From Euleptes europaea (taxonomy: Eukaryota > Chordata > Lepidosauria > Squamata > Sphaerodactylidae), in NCBI RefSeq assembly GCF_029931775.1, contig NC_079314.1, forward strand, positions 76,313,879-76,377,878: DNA of 64,000 nucleotides. The letters are read 5' to 3'. How positions within the stretch are numbered: the stretch's first letter is position 1; each line of letters begins with the position of its first letter. The position numbers and the translations under genes were made by a program. The notes below the pieces were generated by a model. It did not search any database, was not told the origin of the DNA, and saw nothing but the letters and a program-made list of their open reading frames with translations. Positions 11,453 to 22,989 of the stretch are shown here, one piece after another.

Positions 11453-12519
11453 TTTGTTTCACTCAAACAAGCTTTCTTTCCTAAACCAACTTCAAACCCA
11501 AACTAAAAGCCAAATAAAACATGGCCAAATTGACGCTGTTATCTAGAACTACCAAAATCTTTGGCTTGAGGGGGGGAAAGGTTTTCTTCACCCTACTTAA
11601 GCTGAGACTGGCTCACCCCCTCTCATCCAGTGGAGTTCCATGGGCTCTGATTGACTGACTTGGATATGCATGAGGCCAAGATCACAAGGAATGCTTCAGA
11701 GCCCTGAAGGGGAGGCAGGACTTTGGGAAACGATTGCCACAACATGCATAGAGAAACAAGGGCACCATTTCTCTTCCCTCTCGTGTGCACAGTAACAGCA
11801 CAATCCTAGCGGCTGCTGCAGCAGTGGAGGCCAACTGCTGATTCAGAAGTCGTACTGCTGGTCCTTTCTCTATGGACATTCTGCAGGGGGAAATAACAAA
11901 ACACACCCCTATACAAAGCATAGATGGTATAGAAAGCGCGCCAGAGTCCGTAGCAACACCCACCAATCATACAACAGCACCTGAGGATGTCCCTGTGAGT
12001 GGCACACACAGGCATACCCAATCACTGCCTGCCAATCCAGGCACGGCCCCTCATGACCAGTCCCCACCACAGACCGACAGTGGACAAGGAGGAAAGATCC
12101 AATGCAACCCTAACGGAGGCATGTGGGCTGAGCAACCTCCCCAACCCATAGGGGAAGGGCATCTGTGCGGCAAACAAGACACTCATCTCTTCATCGTCAT
12201 GGCTTTGGTGTGGTCCCACATGGGTCTGAATAGTCACAGGTCTGCCACGGGAGAATGATTTCCAAAGCTTTCTAGGAGATTCATCAAGCCAGGAACACCC
12301 CTCCCTCCCCTCTGTCTCATGCCAGAGTTTCCCGCCCAAACAGGCACATGATGGAGGCGGGAGAGTGCTCTTACCTAAGTTCTCTCTTTGCCTCCATGAG
12401 GAGAGGACATCTTTCTGAAGCTTTCTTTAGTGCCTCAAAGAAGGAGTTTTTCTTCAGAGCCTCGAAGAGCTTTATGTAAGATGGCTTTATTTTAAAAATG
12501 AAAAGAATGTGGAACAAAG
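11453..12519. other. Gene-less; unknown, upstream of the DIRS-like fossil
   Basis: The 128-residue frame at 11872-12258 is rich in His, Pro, Thr and Ser and has no recognised domain. It could be part of the fossil's 5' region, but nothing in it shows this. No transposon end is seen. Confidence 0.4.
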
Positions 12520-14160
12520 ATGGCCCAGAACAACGAGCATGACTCTTGTATGCTCTGTCAGGGTGAGGGGCATAATACTGCAGCCTGCACAGCCTGTAAC
12601 ACATGCTGCCTGTTCACCCTGAAGGCCCATAATGAAAGGATGGTGAGGCTTAAAGCAGCCCTCTGGGGAAAGCTTTGGGGGCCTCTGATACTTCTTGGAC
12701 AAGCAACAGACCCATCCAGAGAAAAGAGCCTGAGCACCCTCCATGGTCTCTGTCCCTACCACCGCTTCATCAAATCCGGTGGAGAAAACATCTCTCGAAC
12801 AGAGAGCCACATCAGAACTGCTGCCAAAAAAGGCAAATAAGAAGGAAAAACATATTCCTCCAACCTAGCCTCAACATCTATTGGTGTCCCCTTGGCGCTG
12901 ACAGACACCATTGCCCCAGCTTCAATAGACACCTTTGCTTTGTTTCAACAAACACCATCTCTATGACGCTGAGAAGGGTTGCCACTTCGAAGTCAACAGG
13001 CAGGCTCACCTTGGTTTTGGCAGTCACTGTCCTCACAGAGTTGGGCAGGTTGACCCCCATGGCTGCACGTGAGACCTCTACAAAACTGGTTTATTCGTAA
13101 CTTTAGCATTAACTCGGATCCTCAGTGGCAGAAGCTGTCAATTCCCAGATCTATTCATAGAACACTTGAATGGTGGAAACAAAGTCACAATCTCCTCAGG
13201 ATTTCTGAGTTGGGTTTCCACCTTCATGATACTGAAATATTTTCTGATGCTTCTCTGGTTGGTGGGGGGCACACTGTGGTCCTTTCAAAGCAAGAGGGGG
13301 AGTCAAAATTACACATTTGTCTTCTAGAAATAAGGGCAATCGGGTATTCTCTTGTCTCTTTGGCAGCTCTTCTCGTCCAGAAGAGAGTGTTGTTGGCCAC
13401 TGACAACACAAAAATTCTACTTGAACAAGCAAGGGGGTACAGGCTGCCTAGCCCTATGCAAAGAAATATCTCACATTTGGCAGTAGGCTATCCAGAACAA
13501 GATATCTCTGTCAATTATTCATATCAGGCCAGCACAACATCATAGCAGAGTCGCTCAAAAGGGAGGCAAGAGCACACTATGAGTGGTCCATGAATGAACA
13601 ATATTTAATGCCCATCTTCCAAGAATGGGGTCAACCCAATATAGATCTGTTTGCTTCCAGATTAATCATCAAGTGCCCCCTGTTTTGCTCACGAGCAACG
13701 TCCAACAAGGATTCCATTGGAGATGCGTTCCAGTTCAGGTGGAAGGGGTAATTGTTCTACACTCCCCTCCCCCTTGACCATAATTCACAAGCAGACAAAT
13801 CTGCATGCATTCTAATAGCCCCATACTGGCCCGGAGGGTTTGGTTCTAGCAGAATGTACAAAGAACTACCTCTAGCAGATGACATTCTGCATGTGGGTCC
13901 CCTATTCCACCATGATGTGAAGTCCCTACACCTCACAGCATGGCTGATCCAGCACTATGCAACTGGTCAGACGGGGTAGCAGAGGTTCTCATCACCTCCT
14001 GTAAACCCACCACACACAGGCCCTATTCTGCAAAGTGGAGGAGATTTGCTATTTGGGCATCCGACAGTGGAATCCAGCCAGACACGTGCACGTGGGCAGC
14101 TCTTTTACTGCCAGTCAGGCCCTTGCTGTTTTCCTCACATGCAACCATCTCTTCTTTGAG
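12520..14160 (+). mobile_element. DIRS-like tyrosine-recombinase retroelement, broken fossil
   Basis: Several pieces lie in the DIRS order. A gag-like Cys-rich stretch is near 12550-12600 (CMLCQGEGHNTAACTACNTC). A reverse-transcriptase/RNase H part follows at about 13069-13540, with 'MRPLQNWFIRNF' and the RNase H-like 'EIFSDASLVGGGH'. A segment at about 13615-13860 has the WGQPNIDLFASR-type motif and 'APYWPG'. A recombinase N-terminal-like segment is near 13985-14100 (KWRRFAIWASDSGI). The element is old and broken in many places, with much of the reverse transcriptase missing. The terminal repeats were not identified. DIRS elements are known to use a tyrosine recombinase in place of an integrase. 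Confidence 0.75.
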
Positions 14161-14344
14161 TCACACGCATCGTTCCCCTGGAAAAGCCAAAAAAAGAAAG
14201 ATCCCCCCCCCCAAAAAAAAGTATAGCCCAGGCTCAAACCAAGAGGGTAAGTTCAAAGGAGGCATGCCATCGGGCATTAGGCACTCCACTGTAGTGGACA
14301 TCACCACCAGCCGCATGGGGCCAAGCAGAGATCATGATTGCACA

Positions 14345-14420
14345 GACAGGCATGGCTCAGTGGAAAGACACTGGGATAGCATGGCCAGGGCTCCTGGTTC
14401 AATCCCCACATGGGGAGAGG
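14345..14420 (+). mobile_element. tRNA-like SINE head with clear A and B boxes
   Basis: The A box TGGCTCAGTGG (14353-14363) and the B box GGTTCAATCC (14396-14405) are spaced as in tRNA genes. The T-arm next to the B box does not pair well, so a working tRNA is unlikely. The head differs from the SINE at 9145. It is probably a different SINE family or a tRNA pseudogene; the body beyond 14420 is unassigned. Confidence 0.55.
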
Positions 14421-16240
14421 CAAAAAAGTAGGCAAAAGCCTTGACATTTTGCCTCCCCCACAACTGCAAAAGGGGAAACAGGACTGCTCAGCTGATGAGC
14501 TGCTCTGGACATCAGTTTGAAGGGACGCCACTCCATAGCCAGTATATGCTGCACCAATGGCAGCAGGTCCCTTGCATTCACCCTGCGTCCCCTGCACCTA
14601 TGCTGCCAAGCTGCATGGCATATCGGATGTCACCAGTATTGTGGGTGAGTGTGGGACCGAGAGACTGCTGCCCCCCCCCACCGTGTGCCAGAGCAGCCGT
14701 GCACAGCCTCATGGCAGTTTACATACAATGTCCTATGTAGAAGTACTAGCTTAACTTCCATGCAATCCTCACAAGACTGCCACCCACCTGACATGCTCCC
14801 AAGAGTATTTGCCCAGGAACAACTGCATTTCTTTGTGGGCAAAGTGGAAAAATTAGCCAACCAGCAATATTGGAATAATCTGATTTTTGTAGTTAGGAAT
14901 AAATCCCAGTCTGTTTTATTCATTTCAACATGGTGTAATGCTAGGGTTGTCTGGCCTTCTACACAATTATTCATAAAAGGTTTAACTGGTGCATAAACCT
15001 TATTTTGGTCTAGTGCCTGAAGAGCAATTTCATCCCTCCCCACCTTTTTTTTTTTAGATTGGGAAATCCACCATTCCTGTAAACAACTAGATGTGATTAA
15101 ATGATGACAGAGTGATAAAAGCTTTATTTCCCTGAAGGGCTGAAACAGAAAAAATATGGTTTGTGCTTGGATATTGAAAATGCTGGATCAAAGTCATTCA
15201 TAAGTCTTATTGCCAGGTGTTATATTAGAGTTTCTTCCTGAAGTCCAATGTCTACATTAGCTATTCATTTTCATAATGTTTATACATTAAAGCTAGAGCT
15301 GGTGTATTGCTATTTGAAGTTTCCTAGAAATATGAAACATTTATAACTTGTAGGTAAGGCAAAATGAGTATATAGTAGTATTCTGAATAGGTAATGGCCT
15401 ATTTTGAAGAGCCAACTACTGTTTACTTGTTGCAGTTGGGTGGAAGCAGAACAAAATATACCCACCAAGAATGCTTCTATTGACTCGCCAGCATTTATTC
15501 TCAAAATAATATTATACATTTCATATAGTATGAGCACATATGATATTGTACAATAAAATGAATGGAGAATCCCCAACAATCAAAGGAATCAGAGAGAAAA
15601 GTTGTTTCAGAGGAAATGCTTCAGAGATTTGGATTTCAATGTTGGTATTTGGGCAGAACTACTGCACAGGATATTCTATGAGTAGGTTGCATGAAATCAA
15701 AGCAGTATGTGCCTCCGTGGAGAGGAATAGAATGTTCTGTTTAAAAACACTGGGCATGGCCCAGACAAAGGTAAGTTTCCCAGAGAAACTTTACTTATTC
15801 CAGATTGTTAATAGGGCGGAACCAGCCAGAGTTCAGGAAGGATTTCTGCTGTTTTTTCATTACTTTTTTGAATAAGAACATATCCAGCATCCTTCTTTTG
15901 AAAGATAAGTGCACCAATTTGTGTCTGGTTCTCACTTGCATATGTATCACTTGAAATCTCATTCTTCAATGACATATTTGTGTAGTCTTATCCTAGTCCT
16001 ATTACATTGCTTAATAGCTACTGATTGCATTAACTTACACTGTGTGATCTACTTTGAGTCTCAGAGCAAAAGGCAGACTATAAATAAAGTAAATAAAAAA
16101 ACCTCAGATAATACAATAAGACTTCCTTCTGAGCATTTCCTATGCATGTATTTGGGATGCACCTGCTAAAAAATTAAGAGAAGGAAGATTACAAAAATGA
16201 CATATGAAATAAGAAATATTCTGATGCCCTTACTTTTCTT
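14421..16240. other. Gene-less; LINE-tail-like at 16030-16100
   Basis: The 14440-14760 part is GC-richer and may belong to the SINE above or to an unknown repeat. The 16030-16100 part ('ctactttgagtctcagagca...actataaataaagtaaataaa') resembles a CR1-group LINE tail. The 111-residue frame at 15540 has no motif. Confidence 0.4.
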
Positions 16241-17620
16241 GTTTGTTTATTTTAAACGTTTAATAACCATCTTTCTTCCTTGCAGAGTTCAAGGTGGCTT
16301 ATTCTATTTAAAATACATAAAATAGAGTACATAAAAATACACAGAACCAAAATTTAAAATCACAGTTTAGAACTGCTTTATTAAACTTTTTATCTAGTTT
16401 TCCTTTAACCAACTCAGTTTCGTAAACATATGAAACAATGCAGTTGATAAATGTGGCATTAGTGTTGATATAAAAAAAATCAGTCAGTGGTGTTTGATTG
16501 GTAATGGTTGTTATGCATAGCCATCAAGTGATTTTTGGATTCACCTAAAGCCCATATGTGTGGGGAATCTCAGCCAACTCTGGTCCCTATAAGCCCACAC
16601 AGCTGTCAGCAAAAGCTGTAGAGAAAAAAATGCCTACCATCTGGACATGCCATAGCTGGCTGCTTTAATAATACAGTTGACTGGTGGTCATGGCTGATAA
16701 TTGAAAAGGCAGAGTTCTTCTGTGAGCTGTATTAATAATCTTGCACTGCTATATGTAGGTGTATCACTTTAGTATTATAATTTGGTTGTGTCTAGATCTG
16801 CGCTGTTGCTTACTGGAAAGCAGTGAGCAGAGAGATATGCATCTAAACGTAATAGTTTAAATTTTCAAATGAATTACTCACTGGCAAGGTTCACAAATAT
16901 CTTACTTTGCAGCTATGGACATTCGGGAGTGCAGATTTAGCTTTTTCTCTTGAAATAACCATCAGACAATTTCCTCTCCATTTTCTCTTTGTTTGTCATG
17001 TTCTCTCTCTCTTTCCCTCTGGATTTTTCATGTGTGCCCCTCATCTTTATGCCTCCCAAGCTTTGAATTCAGTCATAAGAACATTTAGGCATTGCACTGG
17101 AGCCCTGCTGTTATACTCATGACGCCAAATGCCATCCAGAGGTACAAACATCACTCTTCTTTGGAGCCTCTTGGGATTCTAATTATTTTTAAAAATAAAC
17201 AGATTCAGTGAAAGGTGCTTGACGTGTGCATTGCTCACATGTATTAGCTACTTCATCTGCTAAGGAAAATATATTTAACAAGAAATAAAATTGTGGTCCC
17301 TTTCTTGAGTGAGTGGGTGAGGAATCTGATTTATTGTCATTCTAGGCATACAAGAAAATGGCTAACAGCAGCTAAGGCTGATCTCTCTTGTTCTCTTTCT
17401 CTTGCTGTATATTATACCTGAAGTGGAAATAATTTTAACCATCCTTTGTGATAGTTATATTTCATTTTTGTTGTGTTTTATGATACTTCTGTTGTCATTG
17501 GTTTACCGTTTGATGTGCTTTGAATGCCATGTCTTTAGCAAAGAATACGGAGTATAAAGTTATAAATAAATGTAAATATTACACAGGATATCATTATTAC
17601 AAATCAGCAAAATGCTCATC
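16241..17620. other. Gene-less; two possible LINE tails
   Basis: The segment 16241-16390 ('aaccatctttcttccttgca...caaggtggc') resembles the antisense 3' tail seen at 18160-18600. The segment 17500-17580 resembles a sense tail ending 'ataaataaatgtaa'. Nothing else is recognised. Confidence 0.4.
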
Positions 17621-18159
17621 ATCAATACTTGTGCAAGGACCCTGAGATGATCCATAGGCAAGGAGGACATTTATGCTCTCATATCTACTATCTCCAAGTT
17701 CCACACTATAGTTTTTATCTGTACTGTATGAAAGAAATTGAAGGGATGAACTCAGGGGGACATTTGGGTTCAATTAAACTGTCTTTGTGTCTATGGTGGC
17801 CCAAAAAACCTCCTACAGTGAGACTGAAGTCAGTTCCCTCTCCCAGACAACCTTCCACCTTTTCATGGTTGTGGGAAGGGCTGTTGCCTGGTTGTATAGC
17901 ACATATTTTACAGGTAGAAGACCCCAGATTCAACATTTGACATCCAGGGCCTACATGTGGAGCAGTTCAGTGGAGAACTACCAGTTGTCATTGCTAAGCA
18001 CTGCTGAATGGAGAGGGGAAGGGTTCTTTAAGAGTAAAAGAAAAAACATTGGAATTGTCATTGTCTACTGCTGCCAGTCAAACTAGACAATACTGATTAG
18101 ATTGGCTAATGATTGGTTATAATCAATAGCTTCAGGTTGGAAATTCTTTTATGGGTTTT
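17621..18159. other. Gene-less, nothing recognised
   Basis: The 103-residue frame at 17629-17940 lacks any domain and is probably fortuitous. Confidence 0.4.
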
Positions 18160-18600
18160 TTATTTATCATTTATTAGCCATCTTTCTCCTTTGTGGAACT
18201 CAAGGTTTTTTTACAATATTAATAAACGTTATAAAAATACAATAAAACCAACCAGGTCCCACTTCACCACCGGTAGGAGGTTTTGGGGGTGGAGCCTGAG
18301 GAGGGTGGGGTTTGGGGAGGTGAGGGACTTCAATGCCATAGAGTCCAGTTGCCAAAGCGGCCATTTTCTTCAGGTGAACTGATTTCTAACAGCTGGAGAT
18401 CAGTTGTAATAGCAGGAGATCTCGAGCTAGTACCTGGAGCTTGGCAACCCTAATTATAAAACCCATAAAAGTCACAGTTTAAAAACTCCAATTAGGACTG
18501 CCAGTAATAAAAGCTAAATCAATCAAAATACAATCCTAAATAAAGCTGTCTTCAGCTGCCTCCTGAAAATCAACATTGAGGGGTACCTTTGTTGTTAATA
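18160..18600 (-). mobile_element. Antisense LINE 3' tail interrupted by a MITE
   Basis: The sequence 'tttatttatcatttattagccatctttctcc...aactcaagg' (18160-18250) continues after the MITE at 18453 ('ataaaacccataaaagtcacagtttaaaa'). It parallels 16241-16390. The pattern is the reverse of an L2/CR1-type tail ending '...ataaataaa'. Family is approximate. Confidence 0.45.
18251..18452 (+). mobile_element. Family M hAT-type MITE, copy 2
   Basis: The body matches copy 1 over the conserved central block and ends GGCAACCCTA; the left end is eroded. It sits inside the antisense LINE-tail-like sequence, so it is the younger of the two. No clear target duplication remains. Confidence 0.85.
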
Positions 18601-19432
18601 AGCGAATTTTTAGAAATAAATCTGAAACCAAAATAAACATATCAAAAAATGAGCAATATTTACTATAGCTGAGCAGAAATGTGACCCAAAAGTCTATGGG
18701 CTAAGATAAAAAGATACCAGACAAGTTAAAATATGCATGCTGCCGCCTGTAAGTATGAGTATCTAGGTGAATTTTCTAGAGATCTGAGTGACTAATGCAA
18801 ACCTTATTGGCAATTATCTGGGTAATTACACAAAAGAAAATGCTCATTTTCTATTCAATAACAACTACAAAGTCTTCTTCTTGTTTTTTTAACAAATACG
18901 TTTATTTAGTTACTTTCCCAATTGGGCTGTTAACTGTCTGAATCATGGAAGACAGAACTCAATGTCTGTCTTTTGACGTCAAGATTTGCTTAATGGAATA
19001 GGGGTTCACCCATAAATAGAACCCACTGAAAGGCAATGAGGATGTGGCATGTGATAGGTGCCCAGTCTCCCAAATATCCAACAGTTAATTAAAGCTTCTC
19101 CTGAAAATTATGCACAGAATCTTCCAGGAGGAAAGGTGGCAGCTTCACAGAATGCATTTGATTATGAAAAATAAAGGAGTAGAAATATTGTTAGGCAAGT
19201 AAAAGAAGAGAAGGAACACAATGCGGAGAATAAAGGAAAACAGAGATATATGAGATTTTCCTACCTTAATTCTGAATTGTTCACATCTACATAGATGTTC
19301 CTCAATAGAGATGACTGCAATCTGACAATTTTACTGTAGTAGTCACCTGTTTGGGTTTCAGAATCTTTTTTTAATAATCCTCCATGACTTAACTGTTCAA
19401 ATACAGATCCTGTAATTTACTGATTTGTAATA
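18601..19432. other. Gene-less stretch, nothing recognised
   Basis: AT-rich sequence without a family motif. Confidence 0.45.
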
Positions 19433-19440
19433 GCTTAGAC

Positions 19441-19825
19441 CAGGGGTCCCCAACCTTGGTAAGCAGGAGGGCATTTTTGGAATTCTGACACAAAGTGATG
19501 GGCACAGCCTTGAAATGGCTATCACAAAAGGCAGAGCCACACAAAGGATGCCAAAGAGCAGGAGAAAAGAGGGGTAATTTAAAAAAAAAATACACTGGGA
19601 AAGAAGAGTGAGAGAGAGAATAAAGCTAACTCTATGGTGGCATGTGCTGCTGAAACAGCATTATTTTAATGTGCCCAGCCAATTGGATCTCCAGTGGCCA
19701 GTCAGAGGCCCTGCTGGGCAAGTGCCCCACCAGGCCCCACCCACTTTCTGAAAACATTTGGTGGGTGCCAGGAAAGGTTTCAATGGGTGCCATGGCATCC
19801 AAGGGCACCATGTTGGGGACTCCTG
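19441..19825. mobile_element. hAT element, CAGGGGTCCCC family, copy 1
   Basis: The left end is CAGGGGTCCCCAACC and the right end is its inverse GTTGGGGACTCCTG. The flanks GCTTAGAC (19433-19440) and GTTTAGAC (19826-19833) are an 8-bp duplication with one mismatch. It is non-coding. It shares internal segments with 39654-39981, such as 'ttggaattctg' and 'caggaaaggt...ggtgccatggca'. A non-autonomous hAT transposon. Confidence 0.88.
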
Positions 19826-19833
19826 GTTTAGAC

Positions 19834-20748
19834 AAATTATTTTACAACTACATTATTCGTACAGGGATCCAGGTGTTGTTTTTTGAATGGCAAGACTTTT
19901 GTGTCCTCAGCTGTATGACCCAGCAGAATACAGCACCTGAAGCTTTTTCCCTTCACTATATCTCCAATGTGGGAAGTCATTCACCTGCTGTATTTCATAG
20001 CCACATAGTTGTTAAAGGCATAGGAGCCTAGCTGATTTAGTGATCCGCTCCACAATAGAAGTAGAAAATAATACAGTCTTTATGGACATGCTTTTATTCA
20101 AAAACCTTTCAGGAGTTAGCAGGAGAATTTGATAATCTCATCACCTTCTTTTTTTCTGTGTGAGATGAAATGATACCATTTGCACTGTGTTAGCAGTTAC
20201 TTTTGCACAACCTTCCTGGTTATGTTTGTGTCTTGTGATGGTTTTTGGCTGTTTCAGTTTTCCACATAGTCCTCTTGTCAAGAACTAAAGTCAGCTCAGC
20301 CTGGTTTTTTATGCTTTTTTTGTTTTTACAATTTGGCTTTTTGAATGTGCTTGGGTTGTTTTTTTTTGTGGGGGGGCAGTTTCTTATATAACTTGTTTCC
20401 CATGAATTGAATATTTGCACTTAGCCACATCTGTGGAGATGCCATTAGAAGTGATAGATGAAAAAAGCTCACCTCATGGCATTTAAGTGTATCTTCCAAG
20501 AGTTCACAATTGTAAGCAAAGCCCCTAAGAAGAATTATGAGAGTGGCTTGTACTTTTGTTCTTACTGCTGCTTCAGCCTATATATGTTTCTAGTTGATAG
20601 AACTTGGGAGAGGATATCTTTGCAACCAGGAAAAAAACTGAAAAAATGTGGCTGTAGAAATTAAAATCCTTATTTAAGATGACAGAATAGACTTCAAATT
20701 CATAAATGTTGAGGCTTAGAAAATTAGTATCTTTTCATAATTCATTAG
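19834..20748. other. Gene-less stretch, nothing recognised
   Basis: The frames at 19669-20664 show no motif. AT-rich. Confidence 0.4.
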
Positions 20749-20749
20749 C

Positions 20750-20836
20750 AGTGCAATCCTAAACAGAGTTGCATCCTTCTTAAGCCCGTTGATGTAAATG
20801 ACTTAGAAAGGTTTAACTCTTCGTAGGATTGCACTC
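20750..20836. repeat. Short palindromic repeat (GTGCAATCCTAA family), copy 1
   Basis: The left arm 'gtgcaatcctaaacagagtt' and the right arm 'aactcttcgtaggattgcac' are inverted copies around the centre 'cccgttgatgtaaatgactt'. A second copy lies at 21715-21824. It is a compact fold-back repeat, probably a MITE. Confidence 0.7.
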
Positions 20837-20839
20837 TAA

Positions 20840-21330
20840 AGATCTTAGCAAGTAAAACATGGGGATTGTTCCATAGTTTTGGTGCCATAACTGAGAGGGC
20901 CCTCTCCCAGGTTGCCACCTTCTGAATCTCAGAAGGTGGGGCACCCAAAGCAGGGCCTCCAATGTGACCATAGTGGTCAGGTAGATTCATAAGGGAGGAG
21001 GTGATCCTTCTGGTATGGTGGTCCCAAATCATACAGTGTTTGGAGGTCAAGAGCAGTACCTTGAATTTTTCCTAGAAGCAAATTGGGAGCCAGTGTAGAT
21101 GGGCCAGGTCTGGCGTGATATGGTCCCTATGGCCCACTCCAGTCAACATTTTGGCTGCAGCATTCTGTAACAACTGAAGTTTCCTAACACTTCTCAAGGG
21201 CAGCCCTACAAAGACCATCTTGTAGTAATCTAATATAGATTTATCTAGGGCATGCACTCCAGTGGCCAGGCACTGGCAGGCAATGAGACCTGGGGGCAGG
21301 GGATCCCCTGTTCCCAATCAGGAGCTTGGC
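20840..21330 (-). mobile_element. L2-like LINE reverse-transcriptase C-terminal remnant, antisense
   Basis: Minus-strand pieces include VFVGLPLRSVRKLQLLQNAA and 'GVGHRDHITPDLAHLHWLP' (21072-21317). Downstream on the same strand is 'RVATWERALSVMAPKLWNN' type sequence (20880-20930). These are in the order and style of the C-terminal region of L2/CR1-group LINE proteins ('RLQLVQNAAARLLT... ITPVL..LHWLPV'). Degraded, 5'-truncated and interrupted. Confidence 0.75.
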
Positions 21331-22734
21331 AGCCCTATTATTTAGGTAAGGCTACACCTGTTGATCTCACTGCAATTTGAAAGCCACACATCATTATTCG
21401 TTCAAACCTAGACTATTGGTTTGCATTATTTTTAATTCGCAGACCCACAATGAATTTCTCGTACACAATTGGATTAAAATATTACTAAGTGGAAGTTCAG
21501 TTACTCTTCATTGCAATACATTTGGTGGATTCATACAACCATATTGAGGTACAAGCTGAGATGGTGACACCACCATGAGAGGATTTTTTTCCTCCTTGGT
21601 GGTCAGTTGTCTGAATCTTTTGATGTATCTGATAGAAAACCTTTAAGTATGGATTTGAGTCAGGAGAGGGAAAGCTGTGCTCTAGACACATCTGTGAGAT
21701 GTCGCTTTATTTACAGTGCAATCCTACAGTGCAATCCTAAACAGAGCTACACCTCTTTAAGTCCATTGACATCAATGGGTTTATAAGGGATTCAATGGAT
21801 TTATAACTGTTTAGAATTGTACTGTTAGATTATCAGTCACCATGCCAGGCAAAAAAAAAAAAAAAAACAACCCACCTTACGGTAGCTTTCACCACTTCAG
21901 CTAATGCTGTGTTTCGCAGGAGCCACTTTGAAAGCTGTATTTATCTGCAAGTTACACTGGAAAGCATACTTTTCTGTAGCAATTATATACCTCACTGGCC
22001 TATCACAAGTTGTCTTAAATTATTGCTGTATATCTGGATGACAAGAGAAAGTCATCCCATCACCAATAGTTGCCCATTTCACTCATCGTTGCCCATCCCA
22101 CCCCCCCTTGATAAATCTGATTGGGTTCCCTTGATTCTGTTGCCAAATGCACCCAGACATTTTATCAATACTAAAAATTAAACCCATTTTTACACAATGT
22201 AAGATTTTTCTATACTTTGAAAGGAACAAAATATATCCAGTAACCAGATGGAATTCCCTCTTCCATCTGCTTTTTCCTTCTGCAGTTTTATTTTTTTTTA
22301 ATGTTAAGTTCCTTATCGGTGTTATTTTAACTAAGCAGAGATTGCCCTTTCTAGCTTCAAAACCAGTGAGGTTTCTGAAAACACAGTGGAAGATAAATGT
22401 GCTAATGAGGAAATATTCAGAAGAGCCTCCAATGTCTTCTTTTCATTTACTGGATTGACTGTTAAGTAAGTATGGGCTTCTTAATTACATATAACAGTAC
22501 AGTAATGTGCCAAGGCAATTAAAAGGTATGTGACTATTTTGCACTGGAATACAGGCCTTTTAATTAGCAATTGAGAGAACCCACCTGGTGAGCAATCTTG
22601 ATTATTAACCACTGCTTATTATATTTCTGTATTAAAAGGAAGAATACATCACCAGTGGTTAGCAGTGAGTAGTGTGTTCCATATTTTTAACACATCTGTA
22701 CATAACTTTCCACCTCACAAACAGTGGACTTCTA
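21331..22734. other. Gene-less; short palindromic repeat and a possible conserved non-coding block
   Basis: The GTGCAATCCTAA palindrome copy 2 is at 21715-21824 and a poly-A run at 21850-21869. The 22380-22660 part is repeat-poor and rich in TAATT motifs (see findings). No gene. Confidence 0.45.
21715..21824. repeat. Short palindromic repeat, copy 2
   Basis: The same left arm 'gtgcaatcctaaacagagct' is followed by a decayed inverse near 21805-21824 ('tgtttagaattgtac'). It occurs beside a duplicate partial start at 21715. Confidence 0.6.
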
Positions 22735-22800
22735 AGAACACCTTCCTGGGAGTAAGCCCCATTGACTGGACTTGAGTAGAATTCTGAGCAGAGTTGCTCC
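22735..22800. repeat. Short 'CCTGGGAGTAAGCCCCATTGA' repeat, one of five
   Basis: A 65-bp match to segments at 32852-32925, 50661-50730, 54657-54730 and 63313-63372, in either orientation. The core 'cttcctgggagtaagcccc' is preserved. It is common in squamate DNA in my recollection; I cannot name the family. Confidence 0.6.
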
Positions 22801-22989
22801 CAAAGCTGCAATGAAGCCATTGGCCTGTAGTCATAGTATGTGCAGCAAGTCCTATAAATGAGCTCTTTCTATAGATTTTTGTGAAATGTGACAACCAAAA
22901 ATAATAGGTTGAGTCCAATGGTTTCTTTCTATGAGATGAGAATTCTATTTGATGCTGCACCCCTTTTCTTCTATGGAAGGATTCTCCCT

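Noticed and set aside
10914-11546. Long overlapping open frames in both strands (up to 182 residues, His/Pro/Arg/Gly-rich)
   Set aside because: They are the products of reading a GC-rich 30-bp tandem repeat inside a TIR transposon; no domain or start context supports a gene.
11872-12258. 128-residue frame of His/Pro/Thr-rich sequence as a host gene
   Set aside because: No domain; it is next to a DIRS-like fossil and may belong to it, but neither is shown by the sequence.
14345-14420. A working tRNA gene
   Set aside because: A and B boxes are good, but the acceptor and T-stem do not pair, so a SINE head or pseudogene is more likely.
15540-15875. 111-residue frame followed by a GTAAGT-like donor
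   Set aside because: Donor-like bases are common by chance; no domain, no acceptor and no conserved residues seen.
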